Part shown: piece after piece, positions 39,935 to 48,056 of the stretch | How positions within the stretch are numbered: position 1 is the first letter of the stretch | Layout of the letters: each line of letters starts with the position of its first letter | From: Sphaerisporangium fuscum | GTDB taxonomy: Bacteria; Actinomycetota; Actinomycetes; Streptosporangiales; Streptosporangiaceae | Direction of reading: 5' to 3' | DNA length: 64,000 nt | Assembly: GCF_018531465.1 (NCBI RefSeq) | Contig: NZ_JAHDTF010000020.1 | Span: forward strand, 124,001-188,000 | Notes under the pieces: model-generated | Databases searched by the model: none | Seen by the model: only the letters and a program-made list of their open reading frames with translations | Told to the model about the DNA's origin: nothing | Translations under genes and position numbers: made by a program

Positions 39935-39987
39935 GCCTTCAGATCATGCCAAACCGGACCTGGGGGCCGTCCAGAGCGGTCGGAGAC

Positions 39988-40842
39988 TCAGCCCAGGTAG
40001 TTCTCGATGCCCTGCGTGAGCGACTTGGCGATCCGCTGCCGGAACTGGGGGTCCTTGAGCTTGGCCGCGTCACCCGCGTTGCGCATGTTGCCGGTCTCGA
40101 TGAAGACCTTGGGCACGGTCGAGAGGTTCAGCCCGCCGAGGTCGCCGCGGAAGTCGAGGGCGTTCTTGCCGATGTAGGTGGAGTAGGAGACGCCGGTGCC
40201 CTGCCGGTAGGCGTCGCGCACGGCGACGCCGAGCTTCCTGGACGCGCCGACCACCGGGTCGACCGGCCCGTTGATCTTCTTCGGGATGATGACGTGGAAG
40301 CCGTGGCCGGAGGCGGGGGCGCCGTCGGCGTGGATCGAGATCGCCGCGTTGGCGTGGGCCTTGTTGCCGATGGCCGCGCGCTCGGTGATGCACGGGCCGA
40401 CGCCGTCGTTACCGGAGCGGGTCAGCTTGACGGTGGCGCCCTTGGCCTTCAGCAACTTGACCATGCGGGCGGCGACGTCCCAGGTGAAGGCGGCCTCGGA
40501 GTAGCCGTCGTTGGTGGCGGTGCCGGTGGTGTCGCACGCCTTCCACTCGGTGAGGACGTTGACCTTCTTGTTGATGATCTCCGGGTGACGGTAGTTGCCG
40601 CCGTTGTGGCCCGGGTCGATCACGATGACCTTCCCCGCCAGCGGCTGGGCGGGGGTCGGGGTGCCGGCGGAGGCGGCCCTGGCCTCACCGGCTTCACCGG
40701 AGGCCGACTTGGTGACCTGCTTCATCTGCGCCGCGTGCGCCTCGCCGGACCCTGTCGTCTCGGGATCGTCCGTTGCGCCGCACGCCGAGGCCCCGAGCCC
40801 GCACAGGACGAGGCATGTGGCGACGAGTGCTCGACTGATCAC
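39988..40842 (-). CDS. N-acetylmuramoyl-L-alanine amidase, lipoprotein
   Basis: This 284-residue amidase_3 enzyme cuts the bond between peptidoglycan sugar and peptide. The GTG start gives ISRALVATCLVLCGLGASACG, a lipoprotein signal with lipobox GASAC. A Ser/Ala/Pro linker follows, then the zinc domain (about residues 70-284): VIDPGHNGG (His), EAAFTWDVAARM, SIHADGAP (His) and VFIETGNMRNAGDA (catalytic Glu). It should be anchored outside the membrane. GAAGGGGATCACC is the ribosome site. It may take part in wall turnover during growth or sporulation. Confidence 0.92.
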   Translation of the reverse strand: MISRALVATCLVLCGLGASACGATDDPETTGSGEAHAAQMKQVTKSASGEAGEARAASAGTPTPAQPLAGKVIVIDPGHNGGNYRHPEIINKKVNVLTEWKACDTTGTATNDGYSEAAFTWDVAARMVKLLKAKGATVKLTRSGNDGVGPCITERAAIGNKAHANAAISIHADGAPASGHGFHVIIPKKINGPVDPVVGASRKLGVAVRDAYRQGTGVSYSTYIGKNALDFRGDLGGLNLSTVPKVFIETGNMRNAGDAAKLKDPQFRQRIAKSLTQGIENYLG

Positions 40843-40926
40843 GGTGATCCCCTTCGCAGACGACTGTCCCTCCAAGCTACGCGCATCGGAGGAATGGACC
40901 GGCCGTTCCACGAAAGATGGCGGATC

Positions 40927-41172
40927 TCACCAGGCGGGCTGGCCGATCTCCTGCCTCTGGAGGAGCGCGGCGAGTTCCCGGGCGTCCTCGGCGTCGAGTC
41001 CCAGGACGACCCGCGGGCGGCCCCACGGATGGTCGATGGAGTGGGCGACGTAGCTCGCGACGGACTCCGTCGCCTCGCCGTTCCTGCCCCGGGCGGCCCG
41101 CCAGTGCGCCCAGGCCTGCTCGAGTTCGGCCGCCGCGTGCTGCGCGCACGAGATCAGTTCCGGATCACGCAT
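40927..41172 (-). CDS. Conserved hypothetical protein of 81 residues
   Basis: It starts MRDPELISCAQHAAAELEQAWAHWR and has an alpha-helical first half. VASYVAHSIDHPWGRPRVVLGLDAEDARELAALLQ follows. It has no membrane segment. Proteins with the same HPWGxPRVVxGL pattern are widespread in actinomycetes, with no role assigned. It is a single gene upstream of the amidase on the same strand. Confidence 0.75.
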   Translation of the reverse strand: MRDPELISCAQHAAAELEQAWAHWRAARGRNGEATESVASYVAHSIDHPWGRPRVVLGLDAEDARELAALLQRQEIGQPAW

Positions 41173-41347
41173 GTCTACCCCCCGGTCGGACGCCGGCCGT
41201 CTCGCCCGGCGGGCGTTGCCTGCCCGCCCGCTGCCCCCATGACAAGCGAGCGTTCCGGCCCTCCGCGGGCCGGTCCGGCGCGCCGGGGGGCCGGCGCCAT
41301 GCTCATCCAGTCAACACGGGGACGGCGCCGATCCCGTGGATGTTGAC

Positions 41348-42451
41348 CTACCCTTGGGGATCACTTGGAGCCGGGCCGGTGCTGCGCCGTACGACCAGCC
41401 GCGGGGTGACCTCCCTTGTGCGCGCGGCCTTGCCGGGATCGGTGATGCGGTCGCTGAGCAGCGCCGCCGCCGACCGGCCCATCGCCCGCCGCGGCTGGTC
41501 GACGCTGGTCAGCGAGATGTGGTGGATGGCCGCCAGGTTGGTGTTGTCGTACCCCACCACCGACAGGTCCTCCGGGACGCGCAGCCCGAGCTCGCTCGCG
41601 GCGGCCAGGACGCCGAGGGCGACGACGTCGTTGGCCGCGAAGATCGCGGTGGGGCGCGGGTCGCGTTCGAGCAGGGCCCGCGCCGCTCGCCGTCCGCCCT
41701 CCTCGGTGAAATCGCCGTGCTCGACCATGATGTGGGGCGCCAGCGAGTGCCGTCGCATCGCGACGAGGTACCCCTCGCAGCGGAAGCGGGCCGAGGACGA
41801 CGGGGTGCCCTCGATGTGGGCGATGCGCCGGTGGCCGAGCTCGACCAGGTGGTCCACCGCGAGGCGGGCGCCCAGCTGGTCGTCGTCCACGACGATGTCC
41901 ACGCCGCCCAGCTCCACGTCGCGCTCACCGACCACGACGGTCGGGGTGTAGGCGGCGGCCTCGGCCAGCGTCTCGCTGGAGGGGGCGACGCCGATCAGCA
42001 CCAGGCCGTCCACCCGCAGCTCCAGGAACGCCTCCACCGCCTCCTCCTCGAAGGCGGGGTCCCAGCGGCCGCTGCCGATCAGCAGGCGCAGGCCGTCACC
42101 GTGCAGGCTCTCCTGCAGGCCGTCGAGGAACTCGGCGTAGAAAGGGTTGTGCAGGTCGGCCACGAGCGCCCCCACCAGGTGGGTGCGCCCTTCGACCAGG
42201 CTGCGGGCCACCGCGTTCGGGCGGTAGCCGAGCTCCCTGGCCGCCTGCAGCACCGCTTCGCGCCGGTGCTCGCTGACGTGCGGGGACCCTCTCAGCACCA
42301 GGGACACCAGCGACTTGGAGACGCCCGCGCGTTCGGCGACGTTCCGGATCGTCGGCCGGGGCCGCGGGCCGTGGGCGTCGCCCAGCCCGGATTCGGGCGT
42401 GCCGAGATCGGAACGGTACCGAGCGGTCGTCTGCATGGACGGTCCTGACAT
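41348..42451 (-). CDS. LacI-family transcriptional regulator
   Basis: This 367-residue repressor has its helix-turn-helix at about residues 33-80 (PTIRNVAERAGVSKSLVSLVLRG, hinge ARELGYRPNAVARSL) and a periplasmic-binding-protein-like sugar domain (THLVGALVADLHNPFYAEFLDGLQ, AIFAANDVVALGVL, SVVGYDNTNLAAI, TSVDQPRRAMGR). The N-terminal 30 residues before the HTH are an extra tail. The start at 42451 follows GGGGAGAACC. No sugar operon is adjacent, so its targets are probably elsewhere. Confidence 0.93.
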   Translation of the reverse strand: MSGPSMQTTARYRSDLGTPESGLGDAHGPRPRPTIRNVAERAGVSKSLVSLVLRGSPHVSEHRREAVLQAARELGYRPNAVARSLVEGRTHLVGALVADLHNPFYAEFLDGLQESLHGDGLRLLIGSGRWDPAFEEEAVEAFLELRVDGLVLIGVAPSSETLAEAAAYTPTVVVGERDVELGGVDIVVDDDQLGARLAVDHLVELGHRRIAHIEGTPSSSARFRCEGYLVAMRRHSLAPHIMVEHGDFTEEGGRRAARALLERDPRPTAIFAANDVVALGVLAAASELGLRVPEDLSVVGYDNTNLAAIHHISLTSVDQPRRAMGRSAAALLSDRITDPGKAARTREVTPRLVVRRSTGPAPSDPQG

Positions 42452-42459
42452 GGTTCTCC

Positions 42460-42472
42460 CCACGCTGCGTGG
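42460..42472. promoter_or_regulatory. Palindrome upstream of the lacI-type gene
   Basis: CCACGC-T-GCGTGG is a perfect 13-bp palindrome 9 bp before the regulator start, a candidate autoregulatory operator. Confidence 0.35.
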
Positions 42473-42561
42473 ATGTGCACCTGTCAGACCAAACGATCGA
42501 GTCGCGTCAAGGGATACGGGTATGCGCCTCGGCAGATGGTCATCGGGGCCGCGCTTATTGG

Positions 42562-42578
42562 CACTCTCTCCGATAGTG
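42562..42578. promoter_or_regulatory. TetR-type operator overlapping the tetR promoter
   Basis: The 17-bp CACTCTCTCCGATAGTG has arms CACTnTC and GAnAGTG. It overlaps a GATAGT -10-like box and lies 8 bp before the GTG start of the TetR gene, so autorepression is likely. Confidence 0.5.
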
Positions 42579-42586
42579 TGCGCATT

Positions 42587-43279
42587 GTGGGTGCGACATC
42601 AAGGGCCCCGGGGGAGCGCGACGGCGCCGACCCTGGGGAGGCGCGTCCGGTCCGGCGCAGGCTGAGCGTCGACCGCCGCCGCGAGGAGCTCATGGCGGCG
42701 GCACTGGAGTTGTTCAGCAGACACGATGCCGAAGACGTCTCGATCGACGACGTCGCCACAGCCGCCGGCGCGTCCCGGGCGCTGGTGTACCACTACTTCG
42801 GTGGAAAGCAGGAGCTGTACGTCGCGGCGCTGCGCAGCGCGGCGGCCGAACTGGAGGAACGGCTCCGTCCGGTGCGGGGCGGCACCGCGATCGAGGAACT
42901 GGCCGAGGGGCTGACCCGCTACTTCGACTTCGTGGAAGACCACGCCGCGGGATTCGCGGCGCTGCTTCGGGGAGGGCCGGCCAACCGCGCGGGTGAGGTG
43001 GGAGAGATCGTCGAGGGCGTGCGGCGGCGCCTCTTCAAGATGATCACCAATCAGATGCAGGTCGGAGAGCCCGCTCCGGTGCTGCGCATGACCCTGAGGT
43101 CGTGGATCGCCTCGGTGGAGACCGCGGGGCTCGACTGGCTGGAGAACCGCGACATCGAGCGCGCCACCCTCGAACGCCTGCTCGTCGACCAGATGGTGGC
43201 GCTGCTGGGCGTCGCCGCCCGTCAGGACGACAGGCTCGCCGCGCTTCTCGCCGACCTGCCGCGGCACGCCGAAGGCTGA
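42587..43279 (+). CDS. TetR-family transcriptional regulator
   Basis: This 230-residue protein has its helix-turn-helix at about residues 22-70 (RREELMAAALELFSRHDAEDVSIDDVATAAGASRALVYHYFGGKQELYVAAL). The rest is an all-helical ligand domain (DFVEDHAAGFAALLRGG). The GTG at 42587 is chosen because GATAGT and a palindrome lie just before it; the frame stays open upstream to 42473 without a better signal. It is divergent from the LacI gene. Its targets are unknown. Confidence 0.88.
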   Translation: MGATSRAPGERDGADPGEARPVRRRLSVDRRREELMAAALELFSRHDAEDVSIDDVATAAGASRALVYHYFGGKQELYVAALRSAAAELEERLRPVRGGTAIEELAEGLTRYFDFVEDHAAGFAALLRGGPANRAGEVGEIVEGVRRRLFKMITNQMQVGEPAPVLRMTLRSWIASVETAGLDWLENRDIERATLERLLVDQMVALLGVAARQDDRLAALLADLPRHAEG

Positions 43280-43342
43280 GGAGGCACGCGGACGGCCGGC
43301 GGGACCGGCGACCGCGTGGCGGGATACGGCGACGAAACCGGC

Positions 43343-43377
43343 GGATAGGGCTTCCGTGCGGTGGAGGCCCTTTATCC
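43343..43377 (+). terminator. Terminator after the tetR gene
   Basis: GGATAGGGCTTCC pairs with GGAGGCCCTTTATCC in a long imperfect stem around GTGCGGT. The rest of the gap to 43600 shows no gene. Confidence 0.6.
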
Positions 43378-43600
43378 GTTGTCCACCGTGACACGACCGT
43401 GCAGGCCCGGTGAAGCGGCGCCGGGCGGGCGGCGCCTCTCACACCGGCCCATGGCCTCGGTCGCGGTCGCATCGGGCGCGCAGTGGGGCGCGCGTCCCCG
43501 GTGGCCCGGCCCGCCTCACGCGGTCATGGATGTGTGGTGGACGCGCTCACGTGTGCGAGCGCGCCGGTTCTCCCCCCCTAGGTCCGTGACGGCCCCCGCC

Positions 43601-43804
43601 TCACTCCGACCGCTGCTGCGGGATGCCCGCGAGCAGCGCACGGACCTCGGTCTCCCGGTAGCGCCGGTGACCGCCAAGGGTGCGGATGGACGTCAACTTG
43701 CCCGCCTTCGCCCACCGAGTAACGGTCTTGGGGTCGACGCGGAACATGGTGGCGACCTCCGCCGGGGTGAGCAGTGGCTCGGCCTCGGGTGTACGAGCTG
43801 ACAT
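43601..43804 (-). CDS. bldC: BldC developmental regulator
   Basis: This 67-residue protein (PLLTPAEVATMFRVDPKTVT, WAKAGKLTSIRTLGGHRRYR, EVRALLAGIPQQ) is the BldC MerR-type DNA-binding domain, nearly identical to what I recall of the Streptomyces protein. BldC binds DNA head-to-tail and delays the switch to sporulation. The start follows GGAGGAGAGG. It is downstream of a 320-bp promoter region. Its neighbours (hypothetical, vdh, DUF3073, purM, purF) are the same as in Streptomyces, which supports a filamentous, developing host. Confidence 0.95.
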   Translation of the reverse strand: MSARTPEAEPLLTPAEVATMFRVDPKTVTRWAKAGKLTSIRTLGGHRRYRETEVRALLAGIPQQRSE

Positions 43805-44124
43805 TTGTGCGGCCTCTCCTCCGTGGACCGGCGACAGCGATCCTGCGACTTGTGTTGGCGCTTGTCATGGATGTCCCTCAATGATCCATTCGTACGGATT
43901 TTTCTGGACCATATGCGGTATCACCCGATGTGACCATACAGCCACGTAGAGCGATTGGCGAGCCCTGGAAGCACAACGCCTTGTCCACGGGTTGATGTCA
44001 CGCTCGGTGATTCTAGCGACACGTTTCGTGGTATCGCAGTGAAAACGGCAAACTACTCAGTTCGCAGAAGCGAGCTGGTGACTCCCGTTACCTACTTTTG
44101 CAGGTCACGTGCATGATTTGCGGT
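43805..44124. other. bldC upstream region
   Basis: This 320-bp gap has no gene. It contains AT-richer sequence around 43880-44060, in keeping with the long regulated bldC promoter. No clear operator palindrome was read. Confidence 0.5.
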
Positions 44125-45147
44125 TCAGTTCGCCGATTCGAGGGCTTGTATTGACTTCCAGCGCACGATCACGCGCTGATACATGGCGAAGGCCAGTTCT
44201 TCTTGACCGGTGTCCAAACCTGTGAGCGCCGCGGCGAGCTCCGCGGCGGACTGGTCGGCCTGCAGCGTGGCGTCGTCCATCAGGTGGACGAGCCCCCCGT
44301 AGTCGAGCTCCACCAGGGAGTGCGGGTGGAACTCCTCCAGCCAGCGCCCGACCTCCTCGACCTCGGCCAGCGTGGTCACCTCGCCGACATGACGGCGGAT
44401 CACCAGCAGGGCCCGCGCCACCCTGCGCCGGGCCTGGGCCATGGAGGTGACGTAGAGAAGGTTGCGCGCCGGCGCCGTGGTGGTCGCCGCGGACGGCTCG
44501 GCGGCGTTCTCCTCCTGCCGCCCGAGGACGAGCCAGCGCTCAGCAGAGTCGAAGGGGATGAACCACGACGCGGGGATGTGCCAGGTGCTCGTACGGATGT
44601 GCGTGCGCAGCACCGCCGAGCCGCCCTTCTGCTTGAACCGGTCGAAGTCGTCGATCGTCTGCTCCGCGATCGCGCGGGGGACGAAGCGGTCGGCCAGCTT
44701 CAGCGGCGTGGCGCCCCGGAAGCGGGCGAAGGACAACCACGACCGCAGTCTGCTCTGCCAGGGACAGACGTAGAGGGTGTCCTCGATGCGCCGCAGGTAG
44801 GCGTTGACGCTCTCCCCGCTCGGCGCCGGCGACGCCGACACGCCGAGCAGCCGCCGTACGGCTTCCGCGTGCTCGGCCTCCAGGGCGAAGGCGCGGCGCG
44901 GCCTGTCCTTGGAGTCGGCATACGCCGCCCAGAAGGCACGCTCACGCTCAGTGAAGGCGGACAAGGGCTCGTAGACACGGAGATAGGCGGCGTAGGGCAG
45001 CACATCTCGAATGGTGCCACGGAGCGGTGAGCCGACGCGAGAGAGCATGCGGGAGGACGGCCGGTGGCGTACAGAGACCGTGCCGCCGCCTGCTGAGAGG
45101 AGTGTCGCGATGACGCCCGGTAAGAGTGTCGCCATCTGCTCGATCAT
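44125..45147 (-). CDS. Conserved hypothetical protein next to bldC
   Basis: This 340-residue cytoplasmic protein lacks membrane helices. Segments include VLPYAAYLRVYEPLSAFTERERAFWAAYA, FKQKGGSAVLRTHIRTSTWHIPASWFIPF (a likely conserved core) and ARRRVARALLVIRRHV. A homologue in the same place is found beside bldC in Streptomyces. The function is unknown. The start may be the ATG at 45147 or an internal one near 45048 (MLSRVGSPLRGT); neither has a clear ribosome site. It is divergent from vdh. Confidence 0.82.
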   Translation of the reverse strand: MIEQMATLLPGVIATLLSAGGGTVSVRHRPSSRMLSRVGSPLRGTIRDVLPYAAYLRVYEPLSAFTERERAFWAAYADSKDRPRRAFALEAEHAEAVRRLLGVSASPAPSGESVNAYLRRIEDTLYVCPWQSRLRSWLSFARFRGATPLKLADRFVPRAIAEQTIDDFDRFKQKGGSAVLRTHIRTSTWHIPASWFIPFDSAERWLVLGRQEENAAEPSAATTTAPARNLLYVTSMAQARRRVARALLVIRRHVGEVTTLAEVEEVGRWLEEFHPHSLVELDYGGLVHLMDDATLQADQSAAELAAALTGLDTGQEELAFAMYQRVIVRWKSIQALESAN

Positions 45148-45233
45148 GGTTTGGGCGGGGACGGCTCGATAGGGTGGTGGCGGGATCCGCCGCGACGAGA
45201 TGCGGCGGACAGGATCGACCGGGAGTCACCACA

Positions 45234-46337
45234 GTGACCGACGTCTTCGGGCTGTCCCACAAGGACACAGGCCTTTCGACCGGACAGGCGCGACACGAAC
45301 AGGTCGTCTTCTGCTCAGACGACCGCAGCGGCCTCCACGCGATCATCGCGATCTACAGCACCGCCCTCGGCCCCGGCCTCGGGGGCACCCGCTTCTACCC
45401 GTACGCGAGCGAGCAGGCCGCGCTCGCGGACGTCCTCAACCTCTCGCGGGCGATGGCGTACAAGAACGCCCTCGCCGGCCTCGACCTCGGCGGGGCCAAG
45501 GCCGTGATCATCGGAGACCCCTCCAAGGACAAGAGTGAGGCGCTGCTGCGCGCCTACGGCCGCTTCGTCCAGTCGCTCGGCGGGCGCTACTACACCGCCT
45601 GCGACGTCGGCACCTACAGCGAGGACATGGACATCGTCGCCCGGGAGTCCACGTTCGTCACCGGGCGCACCGTTGCCCACGGCGGCGCCGGCGACTCCTC
45701 GATCCTGACGGCCTACGGCGTCTTCCAGGGCATGCGGGCCGCCGCCCAGTACACCTACGGCACCCCCAGCCTGCGCGGACGCCGGGTCGGCGTCGAAGGC
45801 GTCGGCAAGGTCGGCCACCGGCTGGTCGAGCACCTGCTCGAAGACGGCGCCGAGGTCGTGATCTGCGACGTGAGCGAGCAGGCGGTCGAGCGGGTCCGCG
45901 CCGCCCACCCGCAGGTCGAGGTCGTCGCGGACGCCGCGGCGATGAAGGCCGCCGAGATCGACGTCTACTCGCCCTGCGCCCTCGGGGCCGCCCTCGACGA
46001 CGACGCCGTGACCGCGCTGCGCGCCCGCATCGTCTGCGGAGGCGCCAACAACCAACTCGCCCACCCCGGCGTGGAGAAGCAGCTCGCCGAGCGGGGCATC
46101 CTTTACGCTCCGGACTACGTCGTGAACTCCGGCGGCGTGATCCAGGTCGCCGACGAGATCGAGGGCTTCAACATGGAGCGGGCGAGGGTAAAGGCCACCC
46201 AGATCTTCGACACGACGTTGAAGATCTTTACGATCGCCGAAGAGGAAGGGGTACCGCCGGCGGCGGCGGCCGATAGGCTAGCGGAGCGCAGAATGTCGGA
46301 AGTCGGCCGGCTTAGGAGTATTTGGCTGGGCCGCTGA
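45234..46337 (+). CDS. vdh: Valine/leucine dehydrogenase
   Basis: This 367-residue NAD-dependent enzyme deaminates branched-chain amino acids, feeding acyl-CoA precursors for fatty acids and polyketides. The Glu/Leu/Phe/Val dehydrogenase signature is GPGLGGTRFYPYASEQAALADVLNLSRAMAYKNALAGLDLGGAKAV with the catalytic lysines. The Rossmann domain (about residues 175-330) contains VGVEGVGKVGHRLVEHL. The C-terminal NSGGVIQVADEIEGFN is also typical. The GTG start follows GGGAG. It is divergent from the hypothetical gene next to bldC. Confidence 0.95.
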   Translation: MTDVFGLSHKDTGLSTGQARHEQVVFCSDDRSGLHAIIAIYSTALGPGLGGTRFYPYASEQAALADVLNLSRAMAYKNALAGLDLGGAKAVIIGDPSKDKSEALLRAYGRFVQSLGGRYYTACDVGTYSEDMDIVARESTFVTGRTVAHGGAGDSSILTAYGVFQGMRAAAQYTYGTPSLRGRRVGVEGVGKVGHRLVEHLLEDGAEVVICDVSEQAVERVRAAHPQVEVVADAAAMKAAEIDVYSPCALGAALDDDAVTALRARIVCGGANNQLAHPGVEKQLAERGILYAPDYVVNSGGVIQVADEIEGFNMERARVKATQIFDTTLKIFTIAEEEGVPPAAAADRLAERRMSEVGRLRSIWLGR

Positions 46338-46487
46338 CTGTGGACGCCCATACGGCGTACCGAGCGGCGCGCAAAACAGGTACGGTTGTAGGCGAACGAG
46401 AGCTGATGCCGGAAGTCAGGCGGTGTCAGCGCGTGATGCGTTAGCGACGAGGGGTCGGGCACGACCCCGCATGAGGGGGTCGAGCCG

Positions 46488-46712
46488 ATGGGGCGCGGCC
46501 GAGCCAAGGCCAAGCAGGTGAAGGTTGCTCGCCAGCTCAAGTACAACAGCGGCGGCACCGATCTTGACCGTCTTCGCGAGGAGCTCGGAGTCAATCACGA
46601 CTCCAACCACCACAATGACGACGTCGTCGACGATGAGCTGGCCGATCGGTACGCCGATTACGCCGACGACTACGGCGACGATGACGAGGACGACAGGTCA
46701 CGTCGCCGGTAG
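46488..46712 (+). CDS. DUF3073 protein
   Basis: This 74-residue protein is MGRGRAKAKQVKVARQLKY, followed by LDRLREELG and an acidic tail with DDVVDDELADRYADYADD. The basic N terminus followed by an acidic tail is the DUF3073 pattern, found next to purM in actinomycetes. The function is unknown. It is followed by a strong terminator. Confidence 0.93.
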   Translation: MGRGRAKAKQVKVARQLKYNSGGTDLDRLREELGVNHDSNHHNDDVVDDELADRYADYADDYGDDDEDDRSRRR

Positions 46713-46786
46713 GCGATTTTCGGGTTGACGCTGGCAGGGCACCCGGCGAGCAGTGGCTCGCCGAGTGCCTCCTTCGCGCGCCTGAG

Positions 46787-46822
46787 AAAAGCTCCTTGCC
46801 GCCAAACCGGCAAGGAGCTTTT
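46787..46822. terminator. Bidirectional terminator between DUF3073 and purM
   Basis: AAAAGCTCCTTGCCG (46787-46801) pairs perfectly with CGGCAAGGAGCTTTT (46808-46822). With A and T runs on both sides it serves both convergent transcripts. Confidence 0.93.
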
Positions 46823-46999
46823 CGTCGTCCCATGGCCACGGAGGACTTCTCGCCGTGAGGCGGCGCCGACTGGTCGCGGCGGGGAGGCCGTCGGTGGGGG
46901 TTCTCAGACCGTCTGTACGGCCGGCCGAAGGTGATTTGTCTCACAATCACCAGAGCCGGCCGGTGAGCGTGCGGGTGTCACCGGCCGGGGCTGGGCCGG

Positions 47000-48028
47000 T
47001 CAGGCCTTGAAGCGGGCCTGACCGGTGCCGGGGATGATCTCGCCGAGGATCCAGGAGGGCAGACCGCGCCCGCGCAGGATCTCCAGGGCCGTGCCGGCGG
47101 CCTCCTGAGGGACGATCGCGCACATGCCGACCCCCAGGTTGAAGGTGCGGTCCATCTCCTCCTGGGGCACCTTGCCGTGTCCCGCGATGACCTCGAAGAT
47201 CGGCTGCGGCGACCACGAGGAGCGGTCGAGGACGGCGTCCACGGTGGCCGGCAGCGACCGGGCGAGGTTGGCCGTCAGCCCGCCCCCGGTGATGTGGGCG
47301 AAGGCGTGCACCTCGGTGGCCCGGGTGAGCTCCAGGCAGTCGAGCGAGTAGATGCGGGTCGGCTCCAGCAACTCCTCACCCAGCGTGCGGTCGAGCTCGG
47401 GAAGCGACGCGTCAAGGGCCAGCCCCGCCGTACGGACCACGTGCCGGACCAGGGAGTAGCCGTTGGAGTGGACCCCCGAGGAGGCCAGACCGAGCACGAC
47501 GTCACCGGCCCGCACCTTGTCGGGCCCCAGCAGCTCGGAGGCTTCCACCACGCCCGTGCCGGCCCCGGCGAGGTCGTACTCGTCGGGCCCCATGGCCCCG
47601 GGGTGCTCGGCCGTCTCGCCGCCCACCAGGGCGCACCCCGCCAGGCGGCAGCCCTCGGCGACGCCGCCGACGATGTCGGCGATGCGCTCGGGGACGACCT
47701 TGCCGCAGGCGATGTAGTCGGTCATGAACAGCGGCTCGGCCCCGCAGACCACCAGGTCGTCGACCACCATGCCGACGAGGTCGATGCCGATCGTGTCGTG
47801 CTTGCCCATCGCCTGGGCGATCATGACCTTGGTGCCCACCCCGTCGGTGGAGGTGGCGAGCAGCGGCCGGGTGTAGCGCAGCAGCGCCGAGACGTCGAAC
47901 AGTCCCGCGAAGCCGCTGGCGTCGTCGACGACCTCTGGCCGCCGTGACCGCGCCACCCGCGACTTCATCAGCTCGACCGCGCGGTCGCCGGCCTCGATGT
48001 CGACGCCCGCGGCGGCGTAGCTGGTCAT
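47000..48028 (-). CDS. purM: Phosphoribosylformylglycinamidine cyclo-ligase
   Basis: This 342-residue enzyme (AIR synthetase) closes the imidazole ring in purine synthesis. It starts MTSYAAAGVDIEAGDRAVELMK after GGAGGAGACTTC. TSTDGVGTKVMIAQAMGKHDTIGIDLVGMVVDDLVVCGAEPLFMTDYIACGK, ALVGGETAEHPG and ITGGGLTANLARSLP are family signatures. It is 28 bp downstream of purF on the same strand, forming a purF-purM operon. Confidence 0.96.
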   Translation of the reverse strand: MTSYAAAGVDIEAGDRAVELMKSRVARSRRPEVVDDASGFAGLFDVSALLRYTRPLLATSTDGVGTKVMIAQAMGKHDTIGIDLVGMVVDDLVVCGAEPLFMTDYIACGKVVPERIADIVGGVAEGCRLAGCALVGGETAEHPGAMGPDEYDLAGAGTGVVEASELLGPDKVRAGDVVLGLASSGVHSNGYSLVRHVVRTAGLALDASLPELDRTLGEELLEPTRIYSLDCLELTRATEVHAFAHITGGGLTANLARSLPATVDAVLDRSSWSPQPIFEVIAGHGKVPQEEMDRTFNLGVGMCAIVPQEAAGTALEILRGRGLPSWILGEIIPGTGQARFKA

Positions 48029-48056
48029 GAAGTCTCCTCCAGTGCCTGGGCCGAGG

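Noticed and set aside
39935..39987. DasR operator before the GH20 gene
   Set aside because: No ACTGGTCTAGACCA-like sequence is present.
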